DNA from: Endomychus coccineus
Lineage: Eukaryota > Arthropoda > Insecta > Coleoptera > Endomychidae
DNA: 64,000 nt
NCBI GenBank assembly: GCA_958510875.1
Contig: OY294067.1
Span: 136,803,726-136,867,725 of the forward strand
Reading direction: 5' to 3'
A program made the position numbers and the translations under genes. The stretch's first letter is position 1; every line of letters begins with the position of its first letter. Under the pieces are notes generated by a model. It searched no databases and was not told the origin of the DNA. It saw only the letters and a program-made list of their open reading frames with translations. Positions 47,795-58,519 of this stretch are shown here, in pieces.

Positions 47795-48270
47795 CTTTGA
47801 GAAGTCCACAAGAAAACCGTAGGAGTGAAACCGATGGTGTTCAACAAAATAAATAGTAGGTACCAAGTGGACCTTAACCTGATATGCAAAGTCTAGAAAA
47901 CAGGAACTTTGAAAATACTCTCATTCATCAGGATCACTTAACTAAATTTATGGAGCTGAAGAGGTTGCACAAGTTTTCCCAGATATATTTATTATTTTTG
48001 AAGCCAGTGGTTTTCTCCAAGGTGATCACAGACGAGAGTTTGCCAACAAAATTGTTGAGTAGTGTTCAATTCGGGATGAATTAATAATTGTCCAGGAACA
48101 GCTGCACCATAGCAAGAATCAGGATTCCGTTGAACGTGCCAACTATATTTGTACATGATTAAGTTACAATCAAATCAAAAATTGGAATGAAGGACTCATG
48201 CAGCTCATAAAAACGGAAGTTAAAAACGAAGAATCAAATGTAGTCCTCATGAAGCGAGATTTAGTTCACT
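47795..48270 (+). pseudogene. integrase core fossil, KRBA2/GIN-like
   Basis: Across frames: VGVKPMVFNKINSRYQVDL (47815-47875), QDHLTKFMELKRL (about 47930), then, after a shift, GFLQGDHRREFANKIVE (about 48010-48060; ...LQSDNGREFAN... expected), SKNQDSVERAN (about 48110-48150, catalytic Glu in SVERAN) and NWNEGLMQLIKTE. This matches by eye the gypsy-derived integrases related to vertebrate KRBA2 and GIN, which also exist as transposons in insects. The second catalytic Asp is present in QGDH although its neighbours have changed. Confidence 0.6.
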
Positions 48271-49399
48271 AATAAAATTGGAACTCAAAAGCTTAAGTCT
48301 TTCCATCAAAAATATTATGAATCCGAATGAAGATGAGCAACTTGATAAGATAATCTTACAAAACATAAATAATTATAATGGAGGAAATGGTAATGATAGT
48401 TTCAAATTTGAGTTTTTGTGGAAACTCGGATGCTTTTGAGATAAATCTTGAGTACAATTTATGATATATTCACTGGAGCGTATCTATGTAGCAACTCATA
48501 GTAAATGAATAACTATATATAAAGTAAGTTACAAGGATTATTTGAATAAGATATTTTGGAAACGTAGAGTAATAATGGTTGAAATTTTGAAACTGAACAT
48601 ATGCTAATAAATTTATAAACTCAGAAAAATATAATAAGAGGGCATGGCCCCTAACGTTAAAAGGCTCAGGATTCCGAATTTATAAGATATGGAACTAATA
48701 ACAAACATGTGATAATTTGAATTAACATAGTTTGCAACAGTAAAACAAGAGAGGTCGATGAAAAATCTGAAAGTCTGATGATTACACCTTGCAAAGTAAT
48801 GCTCACAAAATCGGGTGAGCGCACAATTTGACTCACGATACTAGGCACTGCAAACTAGTGAGCATAGTTATGTAAAGGCCCACATGACTAATACCGTCAT
48901 TTTCGGAGTGTTGTGGCAGGATGCAGCCTACCCACCAGAGCAAGGGTTGTCTTCTTCCATGAGCATCATTCCGCACACTTGTAGAGTTCTCGTAGCGGTG
49001 TTGCTGCTTCCAGGTCGTTAGGATTGTAGAAAAAGAGAGAAAGAGGAGGGGAGTTTGAAATCAACTTTATTTGTGTTAATAAGATATACATTTCCTCATG
49101 TATGAGTGGCATACTTCCGGCTATGAGCGTTAACTAGTGCTCTACATATTTGACACCAGTTTCCCAGATGCCTCAGAAATGAGGTGAACTATTTCTTTTT
49201 TCTTTGAAATGGATTGATTTCTATGTTGAATGATTGAGCGGATATTACAAGTATGTCTTGAAGTGCTCGCAATTCTGTGAAGCTGAGTGACTCAAAACCT
49301 CTCTCGTATACTGAGTTGTGACAATTTGCGATGGATCTGAAACAATATGCAATAAACCCGCTCCAGTTTCCAAAGTTTTGGATACTTTGTGAGAAGGGA
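48271..49399. other. TLP intron 2, no genes recognised
   Basis: Possible downstream remains of the BEL/Pao fossil at 49000-49400 on the minus strand, but no motif could be fixed. Confidence 0.35.
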
Positions 49400-50440
49400 A
49401 CATTGAATTTAGATACTATTCAGCGAGAAATCAGATGATTCCAATTCTGGCAAATCAAGTTACTTTAAAATATTGTTGGTGCAGAATGTTCGATCGAGAA
49501 TACAAAACACCTTCTTCGGAATACCAGATGTTTCAGTCTGCTCGTAGCACCAAAAATCAGAAGATTTGGATGGAAGTCCGCATGAGAGAAAATTGTCCAG
49601 ATATGTGGCTTATTTCACAACCACTTCAGAAGTGCAAAATAACCTGTCCGTAGGGCTTCAGGCGGTCTTCGACAAGATTCTTGGACATGCTCTTTGAGAA
49701 CTCGCAGCGGTAAGCAAGTCATCTACGTAAAATCCTCTTTGATGATTTTTCCAGCTACAGGGTCAATATCCTGGACATCTAGGGCGATTTGGAATGAGCG
49801 TCGAATTGCTAGGAGAAGCATGAGTTATACCATAGGTGACAGTGTTCAGATTGAATATCAGATATCTGATTTTTCAGAATTTTGAAAGTTGCACAGAAAT
49901 GTCGAGAGCGCTAGCTAAGTTGCAAGGCAGAGAATGGTTCTGAGAAATGGCTTGATAGCCACTACTCATAGTAAGCCCTGCCTCGTTGCTCTAGATCACA
50001 GGGTTGCCAGGGCCCTATGACAGTTAGCCATTGTTGAGAATTTGCCAGAAATATTTTGCCCGCAAAGGGATATCGATTTTGCCTGGCGCCTCGAATATTT
50101 TGTCAGCAAAAGGGGGATTCTTGGGAATATTCTAACCTGGTATATTGATTCGACTATCGAGAATGTTTCCGGTGATAAACGGTACGATTGAACAATAGAT
50201 GTGCAATTGATATTGCGAGACTCGAAACCGTAGAATAATTTGACACTTATAGCTGATATTGTACCTGTCACTGATTCCGTCAATTTGTAAATTCATTGGA
50301 GAAGTCTCAAGGTTAAGCCTCATAGTCAGGCTGCTAGTAATGCAGAGTTACCTGCTTCCGCTATCAAGTAATAGACGGCTTCCGACTAATAATGGGGATA
50401 ATCGACATACGAAAATGGATTCAGTATATTATAGTCAACA
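49400..50440 (-). pseudogene. BEL/Pao retrotransposon fossil: protease and RT
   Basis: Read on the minus strand: RLLLDSGSRQLCITSSLTMR (about 50370-50310, aspartic protease LLDSGS); SISVKLFYGFESR; then FADKIFEAPGKIDIPLRAKY and FWQILNNG (about 50115-50030), which matches the LADP.F..P..IDILLGAD.FW.IL..G block of DUF1758-type BEL proteins. After gaps, the RT gives TVTYGITHASPSN (about 49840) and GFYVDDLLTAASS (about 49745-49710), the YVDD catalytic box of Pao-type RTs. Several stops and frameshifts. It lies in TLP intron 2 in the opposite orientation to the gene. Confidence 0.65.
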
Positions 50441-50759
50441 ACTTGACACCTACTGAGCATTTGCTTTGAGATTCTTTCGGTCCTCGGGGTCAAAAAAGAA
50501 ATAAAACTTTGACAATTTCTTGTTGGTCTCAATTCATGATAGAGTAATGAAACCTAGCTCAAAAGTTGATCATACATGTTGTTGATCCATGATCGTTTTT
50601 TTTTCAGAGTTTCAGAGAAAAGTGAGATGAGGTGACGAAAATGAAAACTCAAAAAATATCTCTAGAAACGGGAGAGATCTCCCACCTCTCTCAATAAGAC
50701 TCTTCTCACATGATCAATCATCCCATCAGAGGGTGCTGTTGGTGGTGATCTCAAGCATG

Positions 50760-51130
50760 GATATGGGAGACTTTATAGGAATATTTGTACCTGACCTCAT
50801 CATATGATGGCTTGTGGAATCCGCCTTCCTGGTGAAGTCACAAGCCTGAGTTTTGGTTGCATAAAACTCTACCAGATCATCAGATCCTCATTTCAAAATA
50901 TATGCCACTTCACTATTAATTGCGTCAACCTGTCTCTGGCTATTGGATGTTATAGGGGCTCTACATGGCAATGCAATTCGGAATGAATCATCATCTGCAA
51001 AGCTGTGGACGGAACAGACGGTCACTTCAACCAGTTCGTTTATAGGGCAGGAATAAAATGGTGCCAACACAGATCCCTGTGAAACACCGGCGTTGATAGT
51101 CATTGTATCGGAGGATACTCATTTAACCAT
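50760..51130 (-). pseudogene. Jockey-like non-LTR reverse transcriptase fragment
   Basis: The minus-strand frame 51103-50888 reads INAGVSQGSVLAP, then HSFADDDSFR, the GVPQGS and FADD motifs of non-LTR reverse transcriptases, followed by NLVEF.A.KTQ-like DDLVEFYATKTQACDFTRKA toward 50800. Only this block of RT remains. Confidence 0.72.
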
Positions 51131-51612
51131 CACATCGGTATCAAGAATATAGTTTGTTGATTTAAACAGTACACAAAAACCATTTGAAGTGAAAGAGGAC
51201 TTTAATTAATAAATTACTCGGATCTACGAATTAAGGAGTTATAACAACGCCTTTCCGAATATTATTTAAATGACTTTTTCTCAATAATTTTCCAGCCGTC
51301 GTTAAACCAACATATCTATCCTCAAAATGAGAAGTATTCAAGCTCAATTTTAGATTCGTGAGCTTGCGCTAATCAATTGGGAGAGTGAGAGAAGGGAGAG
51401 AGAGAAAGATATTTTATTTTTGCCTATATCTTGGATGTTTCTATATAAGGGTTTTATATTTTATAATATTCTACAAGCACTCGTGTTTGTCATGTTTCTA
51501 ATATAGATTCTTTTTTATTCTACTATTTAATTTAGTCATTCCTATAATATTATATTGTTAATACACAATTCTCGGGAAATAGGTCACATTAACACATATA
51601 TTTTTATTTCTA

Positions 51613-51667
51613 CCCTCGTCTTTACGTACGTTTCGGTCTCACGACCATCATCAGAAGACTTATTAAT
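51613..51667 (-). ncRNA. hammerhead ribozyme-like motif of PLE type
   Basis: On the minus strand the order is AAGTCTT, CTGATGA, TGGTC-GTGA-GACC, GAAAC, GTACGTA, AAGAC. CTGATGA and GAAA are the canonical hammerhead core boxes. GGTC/GACC form stem II with a GTGA loop, and GTCTT upstream pairs with AAGAC downstream as stem I. A very short stem III would leave GTA as the cleavage triplet. Minimal hammerheads of this form are known from Penelope-like elements. No PLE coding sequence is seen next to it, so it is probably a solo terminal repeat. Confidence 0.6.
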
Positions 51668-51918
51668 ACAAAAACCTGATTACTTAGAAATACTGTAATA
51701 ACACAAAGCGTCCTTATCGCACAAATTTCGTTTAAATGCCAACGTCGCGAAACGAACGGAGACATGAAATCGGAACTATAACACAGCAATGTTGCAGCGT
51801 AAAAATTAAAAATCCACTATTATTACACTATTATGTGTATTAATTCATACGTGGGTCAAGAATCTTTATTATTATATTGTTATTTGACAGCGATAATATT
51901 AAGATGATTTCTCTGTAG

Positions 51919-52260
51919 TTCGGCCCAGTGGGTGGACGAGGCGATGGAGGCAGATACAGTTGCAAACGAGCTGCTTGCAGAACACACATCAATCGCCACT
52001 GTCCCCGAGCACTACAACTCCGTAACAGGCATGGCGTCATCGTTGGATGTAAATCTGCGTGCCTTGCATTCAATACTGACCAATATTGTTGCCGTGGTGC
52101 CCACGATAAACCGAATACTTGTAGATCTTCTCACTGGCCTGTCAACTACCCTGCGATGTTCAAAAAATGGTGTCCAGATGCTTATAGTTACGCATACGAT
52201 GATCACAAGAGTACATTCACCTGCAGAGCCCATACTTATGTAGTAGAGTTTGGAGGATAA
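51919..52260 (+). CDS. thaumatin-like protein, exon 3 (C-terminal)
   Basis: Begins after acceptor CTCTGTAG and reads FGPVGGRGDGGRYSCKRAAC, RHCP, VGCKSACLAFNTDQYCC, NTCRSS, KKWCPDAYSYAYDDHKSTFTC and ends VEFGG-TAA, 113 codons. Ten cysteines here plus four in exon 2 make 14. Canonical large TLPs have 16; the two missing are the first (in FEI.N.C, here VNRGKG) and the last (...FCP, here FGG), which pair with each other in thaumatin, so a whole disulfide is absent. The Asp of AYDD, part of the acidic cleft, is kept. Confidence 0.92.
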   Translation, partial: FGPVGGRGDGGRYSCKRAACRTHINRHCPRALQLRNRHGVIVGCKSACLAFNTDQYCCRGAHDKPNTCRSSHWPVNYPAMFKKWCPDAYSYAYDDHKSTFTCRAHTYVVEFGG

Positions 52261-52499
52261 GTTATTCATAATATTTGAATGTAATGTAGTGACCATAAGA
52301 ATGCCATTCATCTCTATCAAATAATGCTGATACCCTTAATATTTTTGGTTCCCTCTTTACGTTGATGGTGAATTGATTTTTCTCCGTCTAATAGGATCAT
52401 GAGACAAATTGAATTAACTAATAATAATTTTATTTAGAAATAGGGCATCCGAATATACATATTAATTGAATTATGTTTTTTTTTTCAATTTTGATATAC

Positions 52500-53180
52500 A
52501 GATATAAGTGTGTCAATGAACCAGTTTATATCATTATTGTATATATAGTAAATAATAATGGTGCAAAGAAGTATGCTGCAATTATTGCTAGCTGACTCGT
52601 TGATTCTGACACTTTTTCTCCACTTAGATGAGGACGAAGCCAATCCAATAGTTTCCCCTTTAAACTGTATACCTCTAATTTTTTCAGTAAAATATCTCGA
52701 TCAATGGTTTCAAATGCTCTCGTGAAGTCAAGGAGAACTGTTACTACATATTTGTTTTCATCAAACAGCTTTTTAAAGTGTCTCATTGTCAGTTGAAGAG
52801 CAGTTCCACAAGGTTAACGCTACAAGGCACATTAATAATCTGTCCAAATACATAATCAATGATTCGCTATTTTAACAACTCCATTCATATCGAGCAATTT
52901 TAACTTTTTCATTCCAATATATTAATTTGAATTAACAAATGGCAATTTAAAATTATCTATGTTTCAAACTATTCCCTCAATTCTTTCAATCAAATATTCA
53001 TTGAAATATTCATTCAATATTTTATTGTCTTTAATTATTTGTATTTGATTATCAATTTCAAATTTAACACAATTTATGCTGCCAATTTCTTTCGTAGTTT
53101 TATCATAGTATTTCGCTTTTACAACATGTTCACAACTTCATTCCTTAATTTATGAAGTTTTCTCATTTTACTTCACGTTC
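52500..53180 (-). pseudogene. non-LTR retrotransposon RT fragment (CR1/Daphne-like)
   Basis: The minus-strand frame 52786-52526 reads YVVTVLLDFTRAFETIDRDI then LLKKLEVYSLKGKLLDWLRP, the first catalytic Asp block (LLD..RAF.TID) of non-LTR RTs. Upstream on the same strand (53180-52900) phrases CVKFEIDNQIQIIKDNKIL and NEYFNEYLIERIEG fit the region just before RT. The later GVPQGS and FADD motifs are lost. Confidence 0.7.
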
Positions 53181-54054
53181 TTCAGATATATAGATCACCT
53201 AGACTATGTACTTTTCATAATTTCATATTATGCTATATCCCCATCATAAACATTCATTGTACTTCATTATCAAACTATGGTGAGCTAGTATTTGAATTTA
53301 CAGTTTTGATGCTTCAAATACGTTCTTCCGGTATAAATTGCTGAAAAGGAGTCTTTAATCTTCATCCTTTATCGCTTATTACCATGGTGTTTGATCAATT
53401 TGATGATTTATAAGATGTTCTTCCTATGAGTTCTAATATTTTTAAAATTTCCACAGAAATGTTTCCAGAAAAGGTTAATGACCTGTATGGTTTGATATCT
53501 GAATCTGGAACATTGAAACGTAGGTTAAAAAGATTTTGTTGTATTATATGTTGTGTGTTCATGTACAGTAAATTTTATAAATTGTGATTTTGTTTTATTA
53601 AGTCTGTTCGTTGAAGCTATTTTACAAATTATTATAGCAGCATAAAATAATCACCCTTATCCACTAAAAATACTGTTAAAGTGCTGGAAACCTTTCAGCT
53701 ATCAAGTAGCCATCATCGCATTATTCTTGCTTAGTTCGTTTAGTTTTTCTAAACTCTTGACTATCTTACATGATATTCCTTTGTCTACGGAAGTCTTCTA
53801 TATTGAACTTGACACATTTCCCTACAGCGTGCATCATAAACTGCATTAGATAATAAAAAATTTGTCTGTCTAAATACTATTAAGTAATGCAAATAAGGTG
53901 TTTCCTCCAGCTAGAGATAAATCTGAATTCATTAAAATGCTTTTCCGCTCATACATTTCCTACCCGTCTAAACTACCTTGATATTTGTCCTCTGTTCGTA
54001 CTGTATTTTAAAAATGATAAACTATGTTGAGAAATGATGTGACCTGTATTCAAA
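53181..54054. other. AT-rich region without genes
   Basis: Contains a diverged piece of the 27065-27141 hairpin repeat family near 53640-53680. Nothing else recognised. Confidence 0.45.
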
Positions 54055-54069
54055 ATAGGGTAGACGATA

Positions 54070-57000
54070 CAGTAGTTGGCACTCATATAGTTATTGCCAC
54101 TCTCTGCATACATTTCGGGAAAATAAGAATACCCAGGAGAATTGAATTAAACTTTATTAACCTACATGTAGCGACATATGTTGAGTACGGCTGGTATTAA
54201 AAGCCAATGCCAATGATCGTACTATTTATAAAATTAAAAACATGAACATTTTATTTATTTCATAAGAAAAGTATCTCTTTTCTTCACGAAGATTATATTT
54301 TTGACGCAAAAACCTTTAGAAACAGTTGTTGGCACCAGTGTCAATAACTATATAATAGATGTGTCAATAACTGTCCCCTATCTTTTATTCGAGTATTCAA
54401 GTGTCAGGTATCTACTTAATCAACATGCCTAAGGTGAGAGAAGGTGCAACATACATAAAAAATACAATGAGCAAACTATCCTGAAAGCTTCAGAAGATAT
54501 CTACAATAATAATATATCAAAAAAGGCAGCCTCAAAGGAATATGGGATACCACGTTCAACTCTGCAGTTTCGACTGAGTCAGAAATTTACTAAATCTGCT
54601 TCAGGGCCTAAACCAATTCTTTCTCAAGAAGAGAAGCATATATCAGTAGAATAGATCCTTGAAAGCCATAGGAGGGGTTTTTCAAGGCGAATGGAGGATT
54701 TAAAAATTAGCGTGAAGGCATATTTGGATGAAAAACCCAGAGATAATCCTTTCAAAGACAATCTCCCCGTACATGGATGGTATGAAGCATCTATGAAGAG
54801 ACATGTTTCATTGTGCGAAACAGTACCCGAAGCAGTTACGTCAGCCGGTTCGCGAGTTAGTGAAGCAGATATTCGGAAATGGTTTCTCCATATTGTAAAC
54901 ATACTTAAAAGAGGAAAATCATTTTGATATGATATTCTTAAAGATCCTCATCGTTTTTTTAATTCTGATGAAACTTGTTTTATGTTATGTCCCAAGAATA
55001 AAACCGTATTAGGCCCTAAGTGTGCTAGAAATATTTACGAGACCGATAATGCCCCAGAAAAGTCTAACCTAACAGTTTTGTTCACATTTTCGGCTCAAGG
55101 AGGAGTAGCACCACCATTTATTATTTATCTGTTTAAGAGGTTACCAGCGTCTATAGCCAGTTCAGTTCCAGACGAATGAGGAATAGGTACAAGCCCAAAT
55201 GGATGGATGAACACATAGCAAATGTTCTGCACCCGTGTTTGCTTGAAGAAAATACATTATTTCCAGTTATTCCATTTGTGGATTACCACAGTACCTACCT
55301 ACTTCATACCAACTAAGTGACTTGTGTTCGCAGCTGAAAATTATCCTAATTTGTTTATATGGTAGCTCAACACGAATACTACAACCGGCTGTCGTGTCAG
55401 CATTCATACCTCTCAAATCTTATTGGAAAAAGGGGGTTTTAGACTGGACGAGAGAAAATAACTCATTTGCACTTGTTTTAAAAAATGTTGTTGAAACCTT
55501 CTTACGACCTGATGTTATAAAAAGTGAGTTTGTAACCACTGGTTTGTGTCTTTGGAATTCTGATGCAATAGACTATACTAATTGTCTTGGTAAAACAAAA
55601 AACAACCAGGATCAACAAAATTCTTCAAAAACAGATCTCCGTTACTACAGATTAGCAGAGATAGTTGGCGATCATTCACTGAACAAATTGACAAGGATAG
55701 ATGAAATAACTGAACAAGAATCTGAAGAATTCTGGGTGGTATATAAGTTGTGGAAAGAATTTAAAGATGTATCAGTAGCACATGACTCCAAAAAAAACCA
55801 AAACGAAAATACTGATTTGGATGAGGTTTCCACAAAAACTATTATTTTAGAAGTTGACGAAAATATTAGCATTGATAATATCACAGAACAACTTTTTAAT
55901 CTAGAAGAGATACCAATAATATTTGAAAATTCAGAATCAGAGCAGAAATGACGGAAGATCATCGGAAACTGTTTTCACATTACCAGCAACCCCTGAGGAA
56001 CATTCAAATAATTTACCTTCTATAGAGGCAAATAATAATTCATCCGAAATATTACAGAATCAATCAATCAAAGACTATTTAGTTTGGCCAGAAAATCTGA
56101 TCAGAAAAGGGAGGAGAGATGTAGAAAGATGCTTTTTGTACCTACCCCAGAGAAATGGAAACAGATGCAGTTTGAAAAGAGGCATAAAAAGGAGGACGCA
56201 GAAAATCACAAGAAAGAATGAAAATGTGAACGAACTGGAATGAAAGAGGAGACAGAGAAACGAAAATTGAAAGATAAAAATATTGGAAGGCAAAAAAACC
56301 AGCTAAAAGTTGCTAAGAAAACAGAAATTGAGAAAGTTCCATGTGAGTCTCTAGATGAACACGAAACTGATGAAGTCCAAAAATACGAGATACTTAAAGA
56401 TGGCAACGAGAACGTTCTTGTTGAAAATAGTAAGAACATTTCTGAAGGTTTGGAAGATGAATGTGATGAAAAAATTCGTATAATTTCTGATGTGCAAGTT
56501 AAGAGTCCAATTGAATGTGTAAAGCGAAACCTCTTTGATACAAACTTTGAGGAACAAAAAGAAAATTTTGACATTTTTTCTCAAGGACTCGAAATACCTG
56601 TATATCAAATTAAAAGTTATAGATGTTCAAGTTGCATTCGAACTTACCATAAGAAATGTATCCAGAAAGTAGATCTTTTCGATGCGACAACAGTCGAGAC
56701 TTTTGAGTGTAGTACCGGTTGAAAAAATTTGATTAAATGATTTGCCGATTAATCAAGAAGTTTCATACTTATCTAGGTACCAGGATGAGTCCTATTAATC
56801 CTGTATTCAATTTACCTAGATACCTACTGGAAAAAAAAATTTTCATATTATCTGTGCCAATCACTCTCTATTGATGTCAATACCATGTAAATAAATGTAG
56901 CTTGGGTGCCAATGTCTGTCGTTTTTGCTATTTCACAATATTTACCACATTTTTATTATTACCATTCATATCATTAATTTTTTTTTTCAGTTTTGTGAAT

Positions 57001-57087
57001 TTTAATATGTCTGAAACACTAATCAAGAATAATATAGATTTTGCTGACGATTATATGGTAGTCTATAGTTTGGAGTGGCAATAACTG
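54070..57087 (+). mobile_element. pogo-like DNA transposon, degenerate
   Basis: The termini read CAGTAGTTGGCACTC on the left and, on the minus strand from 57087, CAGTTATTGCCACTC. Each is flanked by TA (54068-54069 and 57088-57089), the pogo/Tc1 target duplication. Similarity continues a little outside (ATAGGGTA..GATA on both sides), so the true ends may lie up to 15 bp further out. Subterminal repeats of the GTCAATAACT/TATTGCCACTC type recur at 54092, 54340 and 54364. A decayed transposase gene fills the interior. Confidence 0.65.
54425..56722 (+). pseudogene. pogo/jerky-like transposase pseudogene (HTH plus DDE_1)
   Basis: Starts MPKVREGATYIKN, then after a frameshift near 54463 the psq-type HTH KASEDI...KKAASKEYGIPRSTL. 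A TAG near 54652 interrupts the CENP-B-like region, which continues RRMEDLKISVKAYLDEKPRD and ADIRKWF. DDE core: FFNSDETCFMLCPKNKTVLG (first Asp), NLTVLFTFSAQGGVAPPFII, FVDYHST (second Asp present, with Gly to Tyr after it) and RILQPAVVSAFIPLKSYWKK (LQPAD expected, so the third Asp is lost). A long charged Lys/Glu-rich stretch and a Cys/His end (YRCSSCIRTYHKKCI, PHD-like) follow, as in insect relatives. At least four disruptions. Confidence 0.75.
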
Positions 57088-57089
57088 TA

Positions 57090-57594
57090 TCACTTACCCT
57101 ATGTTCTACTAACGCTAATTCTACACTTTTTTGGCAAAATGTTCTTAAAACCTAGTTAGGATCTTCATTCTTCTAGTTTGGCTTACATTTTGAGCATGAC
57201 TCATAACCGATTTTGTGAATATCGGATTTGTCGAAGTCGGAAACATTATTAAAGGTGTTTCCTAAACGGTTTGTTAGCTTTTTCTACATCTATAAACAAT
57301 GTGTTTATTGATAACTGATGACTCTGACTTGGATGATTGATTGCGTTCCATTTTCCGTTTTTGGTTAAATAATCTAAACCGTGGCTCACGGTATTTTCTT
57401 CTCAACAAAGACAATGTGGTGTTAAATATTCGACTGAATGAATTTATTTTCTCTATTTTCTAATCATTGAAACTGAAAATGTTTATCTCATAACTTAAGA
57501 GAGAATCAATATTGGTTAGAACAAAAAATTTTGACATGGTGATTGTGACAATTATGAATTTCGACCAGTAGTTGAAGGTTGAATAAGACAGTTG
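57090..57594. other. AT-rich region without genes
   Basis: Spacer between the pogo-like element and the TLP exon copy. Earlier TLP exons were searched for by eye and not seen. Confidence 0.45.
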
Positions 57595-57900
57595 AGGCTA
57601 ATATAGTTGCAAATGAACAGCTTGCAATGTTTGTATCAATGTCGACGTTCACGTAAACTACAACCTATACCAATCACGGCCTTGTTGGATGTAAATCTGC
57701 TCGCCTTCCATTCAAAACCGACCAATATTGTTTGCGTGGTAGTCATGGTACATCAGATACCTGCACTTCTTCAGACTGACTAATAATTTATCTTGCAATA
57801 TTTGAACAACCAAGTTCTGATGCTTATAATTATGCTTACAATGACCACAAAAGCAAAGCGGAAACTTACTTGATAGAGTTTGGATATACAAAATTTACTA
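57595..57900 (+). pseudogene. decayed copy of thaumatin-like protein exon 3
   Basis: Aligns by eye with 51946-52250 of the functional exon. Shared blocks: AGTTGCAAA.GA.C.GCTTGCA near 57607, TTGGATGTAAATCTGCTCGCC near 57685, AACCGACCAATATTGTTTGC near 57716, TGATGCTTATAATTATGCTT near 57816 and TTGATAGAGTTTGGATA near 57870. Indels and stops break the frame and several cysteine codons have changed. It marks an old duplication of the TLP gene, or of its last exon, about 5.4 kb downstream. Confidence 0.8.
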
Positions 57901-58095
57901 TTTATAATAGCCCTAGTTGAAATGAGAATGGAGATAAAGTATTATTATCACAATAAAAGGACTAAGAATTATCAATTTTTTCTAATTTTTGTAATTATTT
58001 TAACAGAAATAATTTCACCGCAATAGCCATAAAAATCACAAAATCGGTTTCAACTGTAGGTATCTATTCCTCAAATTTATACATTTCATAAATTT

Positions 58096-58512
58096 ATTGG
58101 GCATTGACAGAAAAACAACTGATGCGTGCTAAAGTTTCTCGAATTTATTTTCCTGTCCTTCAGAGCTCAGGACTAATTAACGGTACATAGTACTTATTCT
58201 GTTTTGATGTGCTTGCGGTAATGCATCGTTGAAATGGTTAGATATTGATCAATATGAATGAAATATTACAAAGTGGCTGGTCTTCTGACGACCATCAAGT
58301 GTTACTGTTAGTGGTACAGAAGACTGGTCACTTTAAAATATTATATTCATATTTATTCATATCTAACTATTTCAACGATGCATTACCACAATGCACATCA
58401 AAATAGACAAAGTACTTTGTATCGTTAATTACGCCTGAGCTCTGAAGAAGCGGAAATTAAATTCTCGGAACGTTAGCAAATACGTAGAACAGTTGTTTTT
58501 CTGTTCAATAAC
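58096..58512. repeat. inverted repeat of PLE-terminal type
   Basis: The arm 58096-58287 matches the reverse complement of 58317-58512 at roughly 80 percent, with a 29-bp centre. Blocks: CAGAAAAACAACTG, CTTCAGAGCTCAGG, TTTTGATGTGC..G.GGTAATG and GCATCGTTGAAAT. On + the right arm reads CTGAAGAAGCGG...CTCGGAACGTTAGC, like the CTGA.GA/GAAACG core of the hammerhead units elsewhere in the window. Confidence 0.6.
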
Positions 58513-58519
58513 AAGAATT

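Noticed and set aside
51932..52243. Second long frame overlapping TLP exon 3
   Set aside because: Shadow of the cysteine-rich TLP frame, which alone carries the family motifs and fits the splice phase.
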